The notes under the pieces were generated by a model. That model was not told the DNA's origin. It saw only the letters and a program-made list of their open reading frames with translations, and did not search any database. Positions 7,796 through 17,400 of a DNA stretch of 46,133 nt are shown piece by piece (position 1 is the stretch's first letter; the number at the start of each line of letters is the position of its first letter). The stretch is taken from the NCBI GenBank assembly GCA_965226865.1, contig CBDDEH010000001.1, positions 1 to 46,133 of the forward strand. The letters are read 5' to 3'. Source of the stretch: CBDDEH01 sp965226865 (GTDB taxonomy: Bacteria > Chloroflexota > Dehalococcoidia > Lucifugimonadales > JAGWBF01). A program made the translations under genes and the position numbers.

Positions 7796-9757
7796 TCAGT
7801 TGCCCCCGTCACTCTCATCAACCGGGTTGGGGCTGTGCTGGCTTGGCATGGTCGGGCTGGGCATCGTTGGACTGGGGCGACGGATCCGCCTGGCAGCGGG
7901 TGCAGGGGATGACGTAGGCTGGGGGTCCGGCTCGGGCTCGGGCAGCGGTGCTCCCTCAGCAGTAGGGCCATCAAATAAGCGTCGGAGTGCTTCTCCCTCC
8001 ACCGATTCGTTCTGTATCAAGTATTGGGCAACTTCCGTCAGTTTTTCTTTATTCGTTACAAGGATATCCTGGGCTCTTGAAAAGCCCTGATGTATGAGGG
8101 ACTTGACTTCCTGGTCTATTTCCTCGGCGATCTTGTCGCTGTAGTCGCGTTCCTCATGTATCTCTTTCCCCAGAAATATCAACTCCTCCCGGCGTCCGAA
8201 TGTCCTGGGCCCCAGATGTTCGCTCATCCCGTACTGCTTTACCATGCGGAGTGCGATTCGGGTAGCGGTCTCCAGATCGTTACTGGCGCCGGTGGTAATT
8301 TCGGTGAATATTAGCTGCTCGGCAACTCGACCTCCCAGGGCGGTCGCCAGCATGTCGTCGAACTGGTTCTTGGTCAAGAGATAGCGGTCTTCCTCGGGAA
8401 GGAGTCTGGTGTAACCGCCCATTGCCCCTCGGGCAACGATGGAGATCTTGTGTACTGAGTCAGCATGTGGCAACTTCCATGCCACCAACGCGTGGCCAGC
8501 TTCGTGATACGCGGTCATCTCCTTTTCCCTGGCGCTGATGACCCGTCCCTTACGCTCCGGGCCGGCGATCACTCGGTCGATTGACTCTTCAAACTCAGCC
8601 AGTCCTATGAGCTTCTTGCCTCCTCGAGCTGCAAGGAGTGCTGACTCGTTCACCAGGTTTGCCAGATCGGCGCCGGTAAAGCCCGGAGTTTGTTTGGCAA
8701 CAATGTCCATCCTAACGTCTGGAGCTAGAGGCTTGCCGGCAGAATGTACCTTCAGGATCGCGACGCGCCCATTCACGTCGGGAAGGTCCAACACTACTCG
8801 CCGGTCAAAGCGCCCTGGGCGAAGCAACGCAGGGTCCAGAATATCTGGCCGGTTGGTCGCTGCTATGATAATGATATTGGTGTTGGTGTCGAACCCATCC
8901 ATCTCCACAAGGATCTGGTTCAACGTCTGCTCCCGTTCATCGTGGCCACCCCCCAAGCCAGCCCCACGGTGTCTTCCCACCGCGTCGATTTCGTCAACGA
9001 AAACGATGCATGGTGCGTTCCGCTTGGCCTGTTCGAACAGGTCACGCACCCTCGCCGCGCCCACTCCCACAAACATCTCCACGAACTCACTGCCGCTTAT
9101 GGTAAAGAATGGCACGCCAGCCTCTCCAGCCACCGCTCGGGCTAGAAGGGTCTTGCCCGTCCCCGGCTGGCCTACTAGCAGGACCCCCTTAGGGATTCTC
9201 GCTCCCAGCGCCAAAAACCGTTCCGGGAACTTCAGGAACTCCACAACCTCCTGAAGCTCCATCTTGGCCTCTTCCACCCCAGCCACATCGCCAAAGGTGA
9301 CGGTGGGTCCGTTGACCGTGAACAGGCGTGCTCGGCTCCGACCAAAGCCCAGAGTCTGGTTGTTGCTGCCCTGGGCCTGGCGCATCATGAAGAGGATCAG
9401 CGCTCCGAAGAATATGAGAGGCAGGAAGTTGATGAGGATTCCGAAAACGCTCCCCATCCCGCCTCCGCCCTTGTACCTCACGTTCACACCAGTGATCCCA
9501 GTTTCCACCCCTTCCCTTTGAAGGACTTCAATTAGGTCGGTGGTGTCCCCGATCCTGCTCGTAAACTTCACGTCGTTCCGTGTGTATACTGTGAGTTTCT
9601 CGCCCTGTATCTCTATCGTCTGGATTCTGTCTTCTTTAGCCAGGGTGAGTACTTCGGTAAAATCACGTTCGTCAGTGCTGCCGAGGCCGCCTATCATCGT
9701 GAAGAAGATAGCCACAACGGCTACTATGATCAGCAGATATATAAAGCTATTTCTCAT
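7796..9757 (-). CDS. ftsH: ATP-dependent zinc metalloprotease FtsH
   Basis: FtsH is a hexameric membrane AAA+ protease that degrades misplaced membrane proteins and short-lived regulators. The 653-residue protein has two membrane helices (about 5-22 and 105-125) flanking a small external domain, Walker A GQPGTGKT at 196-203, Walker B IVFVDEID at 251-258, the second region of homology RPGRFDRR at 313-320, the zinc site HEAGH at 418-422 and the third ligand Asp494 in SNDLETAT. After the protease domain there is a proline/serine-rich tail with MPSPTMPS repeats (about 610-645), which is not needed for activity in the family and is probably disordered. It is followed on the same strand by hflK and hflC. 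Confidence 0.97.
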   Translation of the reverse strand: MRNSFIYLLIIVAVVAIFFTMIGGLGSTDERDFTEVLTLAKEDRIQTIEIQGEKLTVYTRNDVKFTSRIGDTTDLIEVLQREGVETGITGVNVRYKGGGGMGSVFGILINFLPLIFFGALILFMMRQAQGSNNQTLGFGRSRARLFTVNGPTVTFGDVAGVEEAKMELQEVVEFLKFPERFLALGARIPKGVLLVGQPGTGKTLLARAVAGEAGVPFFTISGSEFVEMFVGVGAARVRDLFEQAKRNAPCIVFVDEIDAVGRHRGAGLGGGHDEREQTLNQILVEMDGFDTNTNIIIIAATNRPDILDPALLRPGRFDRRVVLDLPDVNGRVAILKVHSAGKPLAPDVRMDIVAKQTPGFTGADLANLVNESALLAARGGKKLIGLAEFEESIDRVIAGPERKGRVISAREKEMTAYHEAGHALVAWKLPHADSVHKISIVARGAMGGYTRLLPEEDRYLLTKNQFDDMLATALGGRVAEQLIFTEITTGASNDLETATRIALRMVKQYGMSEHLGPRTFGRREELIFLGKEIHEERDYSDKIAEEIDQEVKSLIHQGFSRAQDILVTNKEKLTEVAQYLIQNESVEGEALRRLFDGPTAEGAPLPEPEPDPQPTSSPAPAARRIRRPSPTMPSPTMPSQHSPNPVDESDGGN

Positions 9758-9782
9758 ACGGAGTCCATCGCTATTCAGCAGT

Positions 9783-9804
9783 CCGGCGGCCGTCGGGCCG
9801 CCGG
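9783..9804 (-). promoter_or_regulatory. ftsH: GC hairpin in the ftsH 5' leader
   Basis: A perfect 8-bp stem CCGGCGGC/GCCGCCGG with a 6-base loop sits 25 bases upstream of the ftsH ATG. No T-run follows in either direction, so it is not a classical terminator. It could hinder or time ribosome entry; that is inference from position only. Confidence 0.45.
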
Positions 9805-9819
9805 TTGGGTAAGACTACC

Positions 9820-9839
9820 TATATATATATATATATATA
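9820..9839. repeat. (TA)10 microsatellite
   Basis: Twenty bases of perfect TA dinucleotide repeat in the ftsH-glnA intergenic region. Such runs are prone to slippage and melt easily; it lies where the ftsH promoter would be expected. Confidence 0.9.
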
Positions 9840-9866
9840 CTAAGGTAGAGTAGCAAAAAATGCAAA

Positions 9867-9935
9867 GGGTTTAGGTTCCAATAGGCGGAATTAGAGACCG
9901 AGTTACCGCTGCGCCATTAAGGCAGACTCCGACCC
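9867..9935 (-). other. Structured tRNA-like element, not a normal tRNA
   Basis: On the minus strand the 69 bases can fold with closing GGGT/ACCC, an arm GAGT/ACTC enclosing a CTGCC-loop-GGCgCAG hairpin, and a TTCC/GGAA arm. The segment ATGGCGCAGCGGTA matches a tRNA D-arm closely, and a CTCTAAT loop resembles an anticodon loop. There is no T-arm (no GGTTCRA) and the acceptor stem is only 4 bp, so it cannot be called a functional tRNA. It may be a tRNA remnant or a leader RNA of ftsH. Confidence 0.3.
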
Positions 9936-10092
9936 GATTTAACTTTGCTAGACGCTTTGTGAAATATGTAACAGACATTTAACACATCAGAAAATTGTGT
10001 GAAACATTTTGCCGCTTAGACTAGATTATGAAGATGGAACGTCTTTGGATTGATGTTGCCTGTATATCAATAATATAGAGGAGGCGAGCCTG

Positions 10093-11524
10093 ATGAAGCC
10101 CGAGGAAGTAGTCCAACTTTGCCACGACCGCAATATCCAGATCATAGACCTGAAGTTCACGGATATGCCGGGTACGCTGCAGCATGTGTCACTGCCCACC
10201 AGCGAGCTTAGCGAGAAGAATCTGCAGGCTGGATACGGGTTCGATGGTTCCAGCATCAGAGGGTTTAAGGCTATTGAAGAGAGTGACATGCTCTTGATTC
10301 CTGACCCCACAACCGCGAACATAGACCCATTTTGCCGCATCCCAACCCTTACGATGTTCTGCAACGTCCTGGACCCTATTTCCAGGGACCACTATGGCCG
10401 GGACCCGCGCTGGGTGGCACAGAAGGCCGAAGTATACCTGAAAGAAAGTGGGATGGCCGATGTCAGCTACTGGGGTCCCGAGTTAGAGCACTTTGTCTTC
10501 GACTCCGCGCGGTTCGACCAAGACCAGAGAAGTGGGTACTACTTTGTGGACTCAGACGAGGGTATCTGGAACTCGGGCCAGCCCACTAGCCTGGATGGCG
10601 GCCCGAACCTTGCATACCGGCCCCGTTTCAAGGGGGGCTACTTCCCGGCGCCTCCCTTCGACACCTTTCAGGACTTCCGGTCCGAGATTACGCTCAAGCT
10701 GATTGAGATGGGTGTCGAAGTGGAAAAGCATCACCACGAGGTGGCTACCGGGGGGCAGGCAGAGATAGATATGCGGTACGATAGCCTGACCCGCATGGCC
10801 GACAGTGTGGTGCTCCAAAAGTACGTTTGTCAAGAATGTAGCCAGGGCCCATGGAAAGGTCGCTACTTTCATGCCTAAACCGGTTTTTGGGGACAATGGC
10901 TCAGGGATGCACGTCCACCAGAGCCTCTGGAAAGACGAGACCAATCTCTTCTATGACGCCGAAGGAGGGTACGCCAACATTAGCGAGACCTGTAAGTACT
11001 ACATAGGCGGCCTGATGGCCCACGCCCCGGCCCTGCTGGCGTTGATCGCGCCCACTACCAACTCGTACAAACGTCTCGTTCCTGGGTTCGAGGCGCCGGT
11101 AAGTCTGGTCTACTCCATGCGCAATCGGAGTGCCTGTACCCGGATACCTGCCTACTTTTCTAACCCCGAAGCGAAACGGATAGAGTTCCGCTTGCCGGAT
11201 CCGACATGCAACCCGTACCTCGGATTCGCCGCAATGCTGATGGCTGGTATCGATGGCATCGCCAACAAAATCGATCCCGGTGATCCCGTGGATATGGACC
11301 TTTACTCTCTCTCTCCGGAGGAGGCATCCAACATAAAGCAAGTCCCAGGGAGTCTTGAGGCCGTGCTTGACGCGCTGGAAGAGGACCATGACTTCCCCTT
11401 GAGAGGGGATGTCTTTTCCAAAGACTTGATAGAGACCTGGTTGGACTACAAGAGGACCCGCGAGGTGGATGCCCTGCGACTGCGGCCCCACCCCTAAGAG
11501 TTTTTCATGTACTTCGACGCGTAA
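10093..11524 (+). pseudogene. glnA: Type I glutamine synthetase with frameshift and early stop
   Basis: Glutamine synthetase joins ammonia to glutamate using ATP. The first 245 codons read normally (GFDGSSIRGFK, YWGPELEHFVFD, KHHHEVATGGQAEIDMR, up to VVLQKYV), then the frame shifts: one T too many in the TTT run at 10826-10828. Removing it joins QKYV to VKNVARAHGK and the ATP-site block KPVFGDNGSGMHVHQS. The restored frame meets TAA at 11495-11497 directly after RPHP, exactly where related enzymes continue with xEFxxYYD; the downstream codons read EFFMYFDA then TAA at 11522. So two separate lesions affect one gene. Ribosome site GGAGG lies upstream of the ATG. The adenylylation-type segment DLYSLSPEEA is present. 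Either decay or sequence error is possible; an intact paralogue follows. Confidence 0.85.
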
Positions 11525-11597
11525 ATCAGCCTGAAGTCGAAGCTGGTCGCAACTTGATCCGAGAAACCCCTGGCCGTCGTAGGTCACGACTTGGGGT

Positions 11598-12950
11598 ATG
11601 GAGGAATTGTCATTCATGAAGGTACAGGATGAGGCCAAAGAGTTTGTCCTCAGGACTTCAAAAGAGAACGACGTAAAGTTCATACGGCTTTGGTTTTGCG
11701 ATATCCTCGGTAACCTTAAGGGCTTCGCCATCACCGTTGAGGAGTTGGAGGACGCTCTGGAGCGAGGGATCGGCTTCGATGGCTCCGCTATAGAGGGATT
11801 CGTCCGTATCTATGAAAGCGATATGATAGCTATGCCGGACCCGACTACTTTCCGCGTGCTGCCCTGGCGCCCTCGGCAGAACTCGGTAGCCAGGATGTTC
11901 TGTGATATTCAAAGGCCAACCGGTGAGGCATTCGAAGGCGACCCCCGATACGTACTGAAAAAGAATGTGCAACGGGCCACCGATTTGGGGTACACATTCT
12001 ATGTAGGTCCGGAACTGGAGTATTTCTATTTGGCAGGCCCCAATAACCCAGAGCCCCTCGACCAGGGTGGCTACTTCGACCAGATGTCAGCGGACTTTGC
12101 GAGTGACCTGCGTCGAGAGACAGTCTTGACGTTGGCCGAGATGGGGATACTCGTCAAATACTCCCACCATGAGAGCGCCCCTAGCCAGCAGGAGATAGAC
12201 CTTCAGTATACGGACGCCCTCACAATGGCTGACAATGTGATAACCAGCCGGTTGGCCATAAAAGAGGTGGCCTCCACACGGGACGTCTATGCCACTTTCA
12301 TGCCTAAGCCTGTCTATGGGATCAACGGTTCCGGAATGCATATCCACCAGTCCCTCTTCAAGGGCGACCGGAACGCCTTCTACGATCCTGCTGATCCGTA
12401 CAAGCTCTCCCGGCTGGGCAAGCTCTATACCGCCGGGCTCATGCGACACGCGCCCGAGATAACCCTGGTCACCAATCAGTGGGTGAACTCATATAAGCGC
12501 CTCGTGCCGGGCTATGAGGCGCCCATGTATGTGTCCTGGGCCCATGTCAACCGCTCTGATCTGATTCGGGTCCCCGCTTACAAACCTGGTAAGGAAGACT
12601 CCGTTCGGGTGGAGTACAGGGCCCCCGATCCGGCCTGCAACCCCTTCTTGGCCTTCAGCGCTATGCTCGCGGCTGGACTCGCCGGTATCGAGAAGGAGTA
12701 CACCATACCTGCTCCGGTGGAGGAAGATGTCTTTCAGTTGAGCGAAGCAGAACGGGCAGAAAGGGGCATCGAGAGTCTCCCAACGAGTCTCTCAGAGGCC
12801 ATCCTCCTGGCGGAGAAAAGCGATCTACTGAAGGAGTGCTTCGGAGACCACGTGCTGAACATATTTATACAGAGTAAGAAGATCGAATGGGAGCGGTACA
12901 GGTCTCAGGTAACTGATTACGAGCTGAAACGGCTTCTGCCGGTCCTTTAG
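11598..12950 (+). CDS. glnA: Glutamine synthetase type I (alpha-like)
   Basis: An intact 450-residue glutamine synthetase, shorter than the neighbouring copy and closer in length to the Bacillus/archaeal GSI-alpha class that lacks adenylylation control. Family blocks include GFDGSAIEGF near residue 60, the metal and glutamate site YVGPELEYFYL, KYSHHESAPSQQEIDLQY, the ATP loop KPVYGINGSGMHIHQS, the VNSYKRLVPGYEAP segment and EYRAPDPACNPFLAFSAML. I see no NLYDLP-type adenylylation tyrosine; the equivalent region reads EEDVFQLSEAE. It lies 73 bases behind the longest form of the damaged copy and 5 bases before glutamate dehydrogenase, so it probably supplies the glutamine synthetase activity of this block. 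Confidence 0.95.
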   Translation: MEELSFMKVQDEAKEFVLRTSKENDVKFIRLWFCDILGNLKGFAITVEELEDALERGIGFDGSAIEGFVRIYESDMIAMPDPTTFRVLPWRPRQNSVARMFCDIQRPTGEAFEGDPRYVLKKNVQRATDLGYTFYVGPELEYFYLAGPNNPEPLDQGGYFDQMSADFASDLRRETVLTLAEMGILVKYSHHESAPSQQEIDLQYTDALTMADNVITSRLAIKEVASTRDVYATFMPKPVYGINGSGMHIHQSLFKGDRNAFYDPADPYKLSRLGKLYTAGLMRHAPEITLVTNQWVNSYKRLVPGYEAPMYVSWAHVNRSDLIRVPAYKPGKEDSVRVEYRAPDPACNPFLAFSAMLAAGLAGIEKEYTIPAPVEEDVFQLSEAERAERGIESLPTSLSEAILLAEKSDLLKECFGDHVLNIFIQSKKIEWERYRSQVTDYELKRLLPVL

Positions 12951-12955
12951 CGACA

Positions 12956-14227
12956 ATGCACACAAAGGAAGTGGCATTGAGCATCCAGGACCCGGCTTAT
13001 CGCTCCGCGTTAATGCAGTTCGACGCGGTGGCGGACCGGATGGGCCTGGACGATGGAATGGCAAGGGTCCTCCGAGCGTGCAAGCGCGAGTTGTCCGTAA
13101 GTTTCCCGGTGCGTCTGGACTCAGGGGAGGTGGAGGTTTTCAGGGGTTACAGGGTCCAGCACAGCATGGCGCGGGGCCCAACCAAGGGGGGCATCCGATA
13201 TGCCGAGAGTGTCACCCTCGAAGAGGTAAAAGCGCTCGCCATGTGGATGACATGGAAATGCGCCGTGGTTAACATTCCATATGGTGGGGCCAAAGGGGGC
13301 GTTGTCTGCAGCCCCAAGTCGATGTCTCAAGCAGAGCTGGAGCGGATGACTCGTCGCTACGCCACTGAGGTCTCCGTGATAGCGGGCCCCGAGACCGACA
13401 TTCCGGCTCCAGATATCAATACCAACGACCAGATAATGGCCTGGTTCATGGACACGATCAATATGCATCGAGGGTATTCAGTCCCCGGCGTGGTTACTGG
13501 CAAGCCAGTCCCACTCGGTGGCACTCTTGGCCGGCGGGAGGCCACCGGTCGTGGTGTCGCGATTACGGCCCGAGAGGCTATGCGAAGGCTTGGGAAGTCG
13601 ATAGAAGGAGCAACAGTGGCGGTCCAGGGGCTCGGGAACGTCGGTTACTACGCCGCTCACTTCCTCGAGTCTTTAGGCTGCAGAATCATCGCCGTTAGCG
13701 ATTCAAGAGGGGCAGTGCATTCGGGTGATGGACTTCAACTCGAACGCATCATGGAGCACAAAGCCGCCAGCGGAAGCTGCACCGGCAGCCCCGGGACCAC
13801 GACTCTGAGCAATGAGGAGCTGTTGGAGTTGCCATGCCACATACTGGTCCCTGCCTCGATAGAGGGACAGATCACGGAGCGTAATGCGGAAAGGATATCC
13901 ACGACCCTGGTAGTGGAAGGCGCCAACGGACCTACCTCACCGGAAGGCGAGGCTATTCTAGAAAGTCGGGGAGTCACGGTTGTACCGGACATACTGGCCA
14001 ATGCGGGCGGTGTGATCGTCTCCTATTTTGAATGGGTGCAGGACCTTCAGTTCTATTTTTGGAGCTTGGAAGAGATAAACGCGCGGCAGGAACAGGTCTT
14101 GGTCAGCAGCTTTGATGAGGTGGCTGATCTTGCAAAGTCCGAGGACTGCTCATTGAGGACCTCGGCGCTAACGCTTGCTGTAAGCCGTGTGGCCGATGCC
14201 ATCAGGCTCCGCGGCATCTACCCCTAG
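12956..14227 (+). CDS. gdhA: Glutamate dehydrogenase
   Basis: Glutamate dehydrogenase interconverts glutamate and 2-oxoglutarate plus ammonia. The 423-residue length fits the hexameric bacterial/archaeal class. The catalytic lysine is Lys113 in PYGGAKGGV; substrate-binding Lys77 lies in GPTKGGIRY, and Lys101 follows TW. The nucleotide-binding domain has GLGNVG at 225-230 and the NAGGVIVSYFEWVQ segment near the C-terminus. Cofactor choice (NAD or NADP) cannot be read with certainty. It follows glnA by 5 bases, so translation is probably coupled. With GS and GOGAT alongside, the cell has both routes of ammonia assimilation encoded together. Confidence 0.95.
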   Translation: MHTKEVALSIQDPAYRSALMQFDAVADRMGLDDGMARVLRACKRELSVSFPVRLDSGEVEVFRGYRVQHSMARGPTKGGIRYAESVTLEEVKALAMWMTWKCAVVNIPYGGAKGGVVCSPKSMSQAELERMTRRYATEVSVIAGPETDIPAPDINTNDQIMAWFMDTINMHRGYSVPGVVTGKPVPLGGTLGRREATGRGVAITAREAMRRLGKSIEGATVAVQGLGNVGYYAAHFLESLGCRIIAVSDSRGAVHSGDGLQLERIMEHKAASGSCTGSPGTTTLSNEELLELPCHILVPASIEGQITERNAERISTTLVVEGANGPTSPEGEAILESRGVTVVPDILANAGGVIVSYFEWVQDLQFYFWSLEEINARQEQVLVSSFDEVADLAKSEDCSLRTSALTLAVSRVADAIRLRGIYP

Positions 14228-14443
14228 CCTACCGGAACGTGGTCTGCCGGAGCTATTTGTTTTGTCGGTTTTCGATAGTATAATACTGCCTACCCAGAAG
14301 AACGGGTATAGTCCGGTTTGTGAGGTACACTCCACCGGACAGCCAAAGTACAACCCATGGCTCATCGCAAGGTGTAAAGCGGTGGGGATAGTGGGGTTTG
14401 TGCTTTCGAACAATTAGATGGGACGAGATCTAAAGGGTTACAG

Positions 14444-17400
14444 TTGGACACCGAAAGACTACCAGGGTTGAGAAAACAGGGACTTTACGATCCCAGATAC
14501 GAGCACGATTCGTGTGGCGTAGGTGTCGTTGCCAGCATCAAGGGCGAGAAGTCCCATGACATCATCGAAAAGGCTCTTCAAGTCCTCATTAATCTGGGCC
14601 ACAGAGGCGCCTCCGGTTCTGATCCCAAGACGGGGGATGGGGCGGGGATCCTGGTCCAGATGCCCCACGAGTTCTTAGCCAAGGAGTGCGCCGGGCTGGG
14701 CATCAACCTTCCTCCCCTCGGCCAGTATGGGGTCGGAATGGTATTCCTCCCGCAGGACCCGGCCCAGCGCAGTGTATGCGAGAAAGTCTTCGAAGACACG
14801 GTGCGGGAAGAGGGGCAGGTCTTGCTGGGGTGGCGCGACGTCCCCGTTGACGATAGCGCGATAGGCGCCCATGCCCGAGAGGTACGACCCTGTATACGCC
14901 AGATACTGATCGGGAGCGGGCCCAAGACCGTCGATGAGGCCCACCTTGGGCGCAAACTTTTCGTCATCCGAAGGAGGGTGGAAGAGGCCATCGCGGGGTC
15001 CGGTATAGAAGACGCCGAGAGCTTTTACATTCCCAGCCTCTTCACCAATCGCATCGTCTACAAGGGCCTTCTTATGACGGACCAAATAGGCGGTTTCTAT
15101 CGTGATTTGATGGACCAGGACATGGTCACCTACTTTGCCATGGTCCATTCCAGGTTCAGCACCAATACGCTCGGTTCATGGAAGCTGGCACATCCATACC
15201 GGTTCTTGCAACATAACGGGGAAATCAACACGCTGCGCGGAAACCTGAACTGGATGGTTGCCAGGCAGTCCATGTTCGCTTCACCCCTTTTTGGTGAGGA
15301 TATGCAGAAGCTGTTCCCCATCATAGGTCCGGGGCAGAGCGACACGGCCTGCTTGGACAACGCCTTGGAACTGCTTCTGGCCACAGGGAGAGAACTGACA
15401 CATTGCATGATGATGCTGATCCCTGAGGCCTGGAGTGACCGCATAGAAATGTCTCAAGAGAAGAAGGATTTCTACGAGTACCACTCGTGTTTGATGGAAC
15501 CCTGGGATGGCCCGGCTCTGCTGGCATTCACCGATGGCGTGAGGGTTGGCGCAATACTAGACCGCAACGGCCTGCGGCCCTTCCGGTACCTGGTCACGAA
15601 GAACGATATGCTGGTGATGGCCTCAGAGGTTGGAGTCCTGGATGTACCGCCTGAGGACGTGCTGTTTAAGGCCAGGCTTGAGCCTGGGCGCATGTTCTAC
15701 GTAGACCCGACCCAGGGGCGCATTATCGATGATGAAGAGATCAAAAGCGAGCTGTCCAGGCGCCAGCCCTACGGAGAGTGGCTGGCAAATACCAAGGTAG
15801 CCCTTGAGCAGTTACCCGAGCCGCCTTTTGTTCACGCGACCGATTACGAGAGCCTTGTCCAGCGCCAGCAGGTCTTCGGTTATACCCTTGAAGACCTTCG
15901 GATGCTGATGGAGCCCATGGCGGCCACGGGTGCGGAATCCGTGGGGTCCATGGGCAACGATGCCCCGCTGGCCGTGCTTTCGGACAAGCCCCAGCTTGTC
16001 TTCAACTACTTTAAGCAACTATTCGCCCAGGTAACCAATCCCCCGCTGGATGCGATACGGGAAGAGTTGGTTACGTCGACTGAGAGCTTCATAGGGTCAG
16101 AGCAGAACCTTTTTGACGAAACGCCCGAGCACTGCCACCAGCTCAAGCTGAGGGAGCCTGTAATCACGAATTACGAGCTGGAGAAGATACGCAATGTCAA
16201 CGTTGGCGAGATCAAGTCCACCACCTTGCCGACCCTGTTCGATACTGAAGCGGGAGAGGGGGCGCTGGAACGGGCCCTGGATGAGCTTTGCAGCAACGCT
16301 TCGAAGGCCATCGCGGACGGGTATCGGATCATCATATTGTCCGACCGAGACGCGGATGCTGACCATGCTCCCATACCCAGTCTCCTGGCCGTCTCCGCCG
16401 TGCACCATCACCTGATACGGGAGGGTTCACGCACCAAAGCGGGCCTGGTGGTCGAGTCCGGCGAGCCTCGGGAGGTCGCCCACTTCGCGCTGCTGATCGG
16501 GTACGGTGCGGGGGCCGTCAACCCGTACCTGGCGTTCGAGACGCTGGATGATATGGTGCGTGAGAATGTCCTTCTGAACGGCGTGGACTCCAAGAAAGCC
16601 CACCAGAACTACATCAAAGCCGTGCACAAAGGAGTCGTAAAGGTGATGTCCAAAATGGGCATATCCACGATTCAGAGCTATCGCGGCGCCCAGATATTCG
16701 AGGCGGTGGGACTCTCACAGGACCTGGTAGACCGGTATTTCACATGGACCTCTTCTCGTGTCGGAGGGATTGGCCTCGACGTGATAGAGGAAGAAGCGAA
16801 CAGACGCCATGCCCGGGCTTACCCGGACGTGGAGGTGGTTGGGAACCTGGACCTGGACGTAGGCGGCGTCTACTACTGGAGGCGTGACGGGGAGTACCAC
16901 ATGTACAACCCGGACTCTATCGCCAAGCTTCAGCAGGCAGTACGAACGGAAAGCTATGAGACCTACCATGAGTTCGCTGAGCTGATTGATGACCAAAGCA
17001 AGAGAATATGCACAATTCGTGGGTTGCTTGAATTCAAGGCCCTGGATGAGCCTATTCCCCTGGAGGAAGTAGAATCGGCCTCTGAAATCGTGAAGCGATT
17101 CGCCACAGGCGCAATATCCCTGGGCTCGATTAGCAGGGAGGCACACGAGACCCTGGCGATAGCGATGAACCGAATAGGCGCAAGGAGCAATACGGGAGAA
17201 GGTGGAGAAGACTACCACCGCTATACCCCCGACTCCGACGGGGACTCGAGGAGCAGCGCTATCAAGCAGGTGGCCTCCGGGCGTTTCGGGGTCACCAGCA
17301 ACTATCTGATCAACGCGAAGGACCTCCAGATAAAGATGGCCCAGGGTTCCAAGCCTGGTGAGGGAGGCCAACTGCCAGGATACAAAGTGGACGACTATAT

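Noticed and set aside
9867..9935. tRNA gene with a CTA-like anticodon loop
   Set aside because: No T-arm or full acceptor stem; only the D-arm and an anticodon-like loop fit. Kept as a structured element, not a tRNA.
11495..11524. Programmed stop-codon readthrough in glutamine synthetase
   Set aside because: No known recoding signal; the same gene also has a frameshift, so damage or sequence error is simpler.
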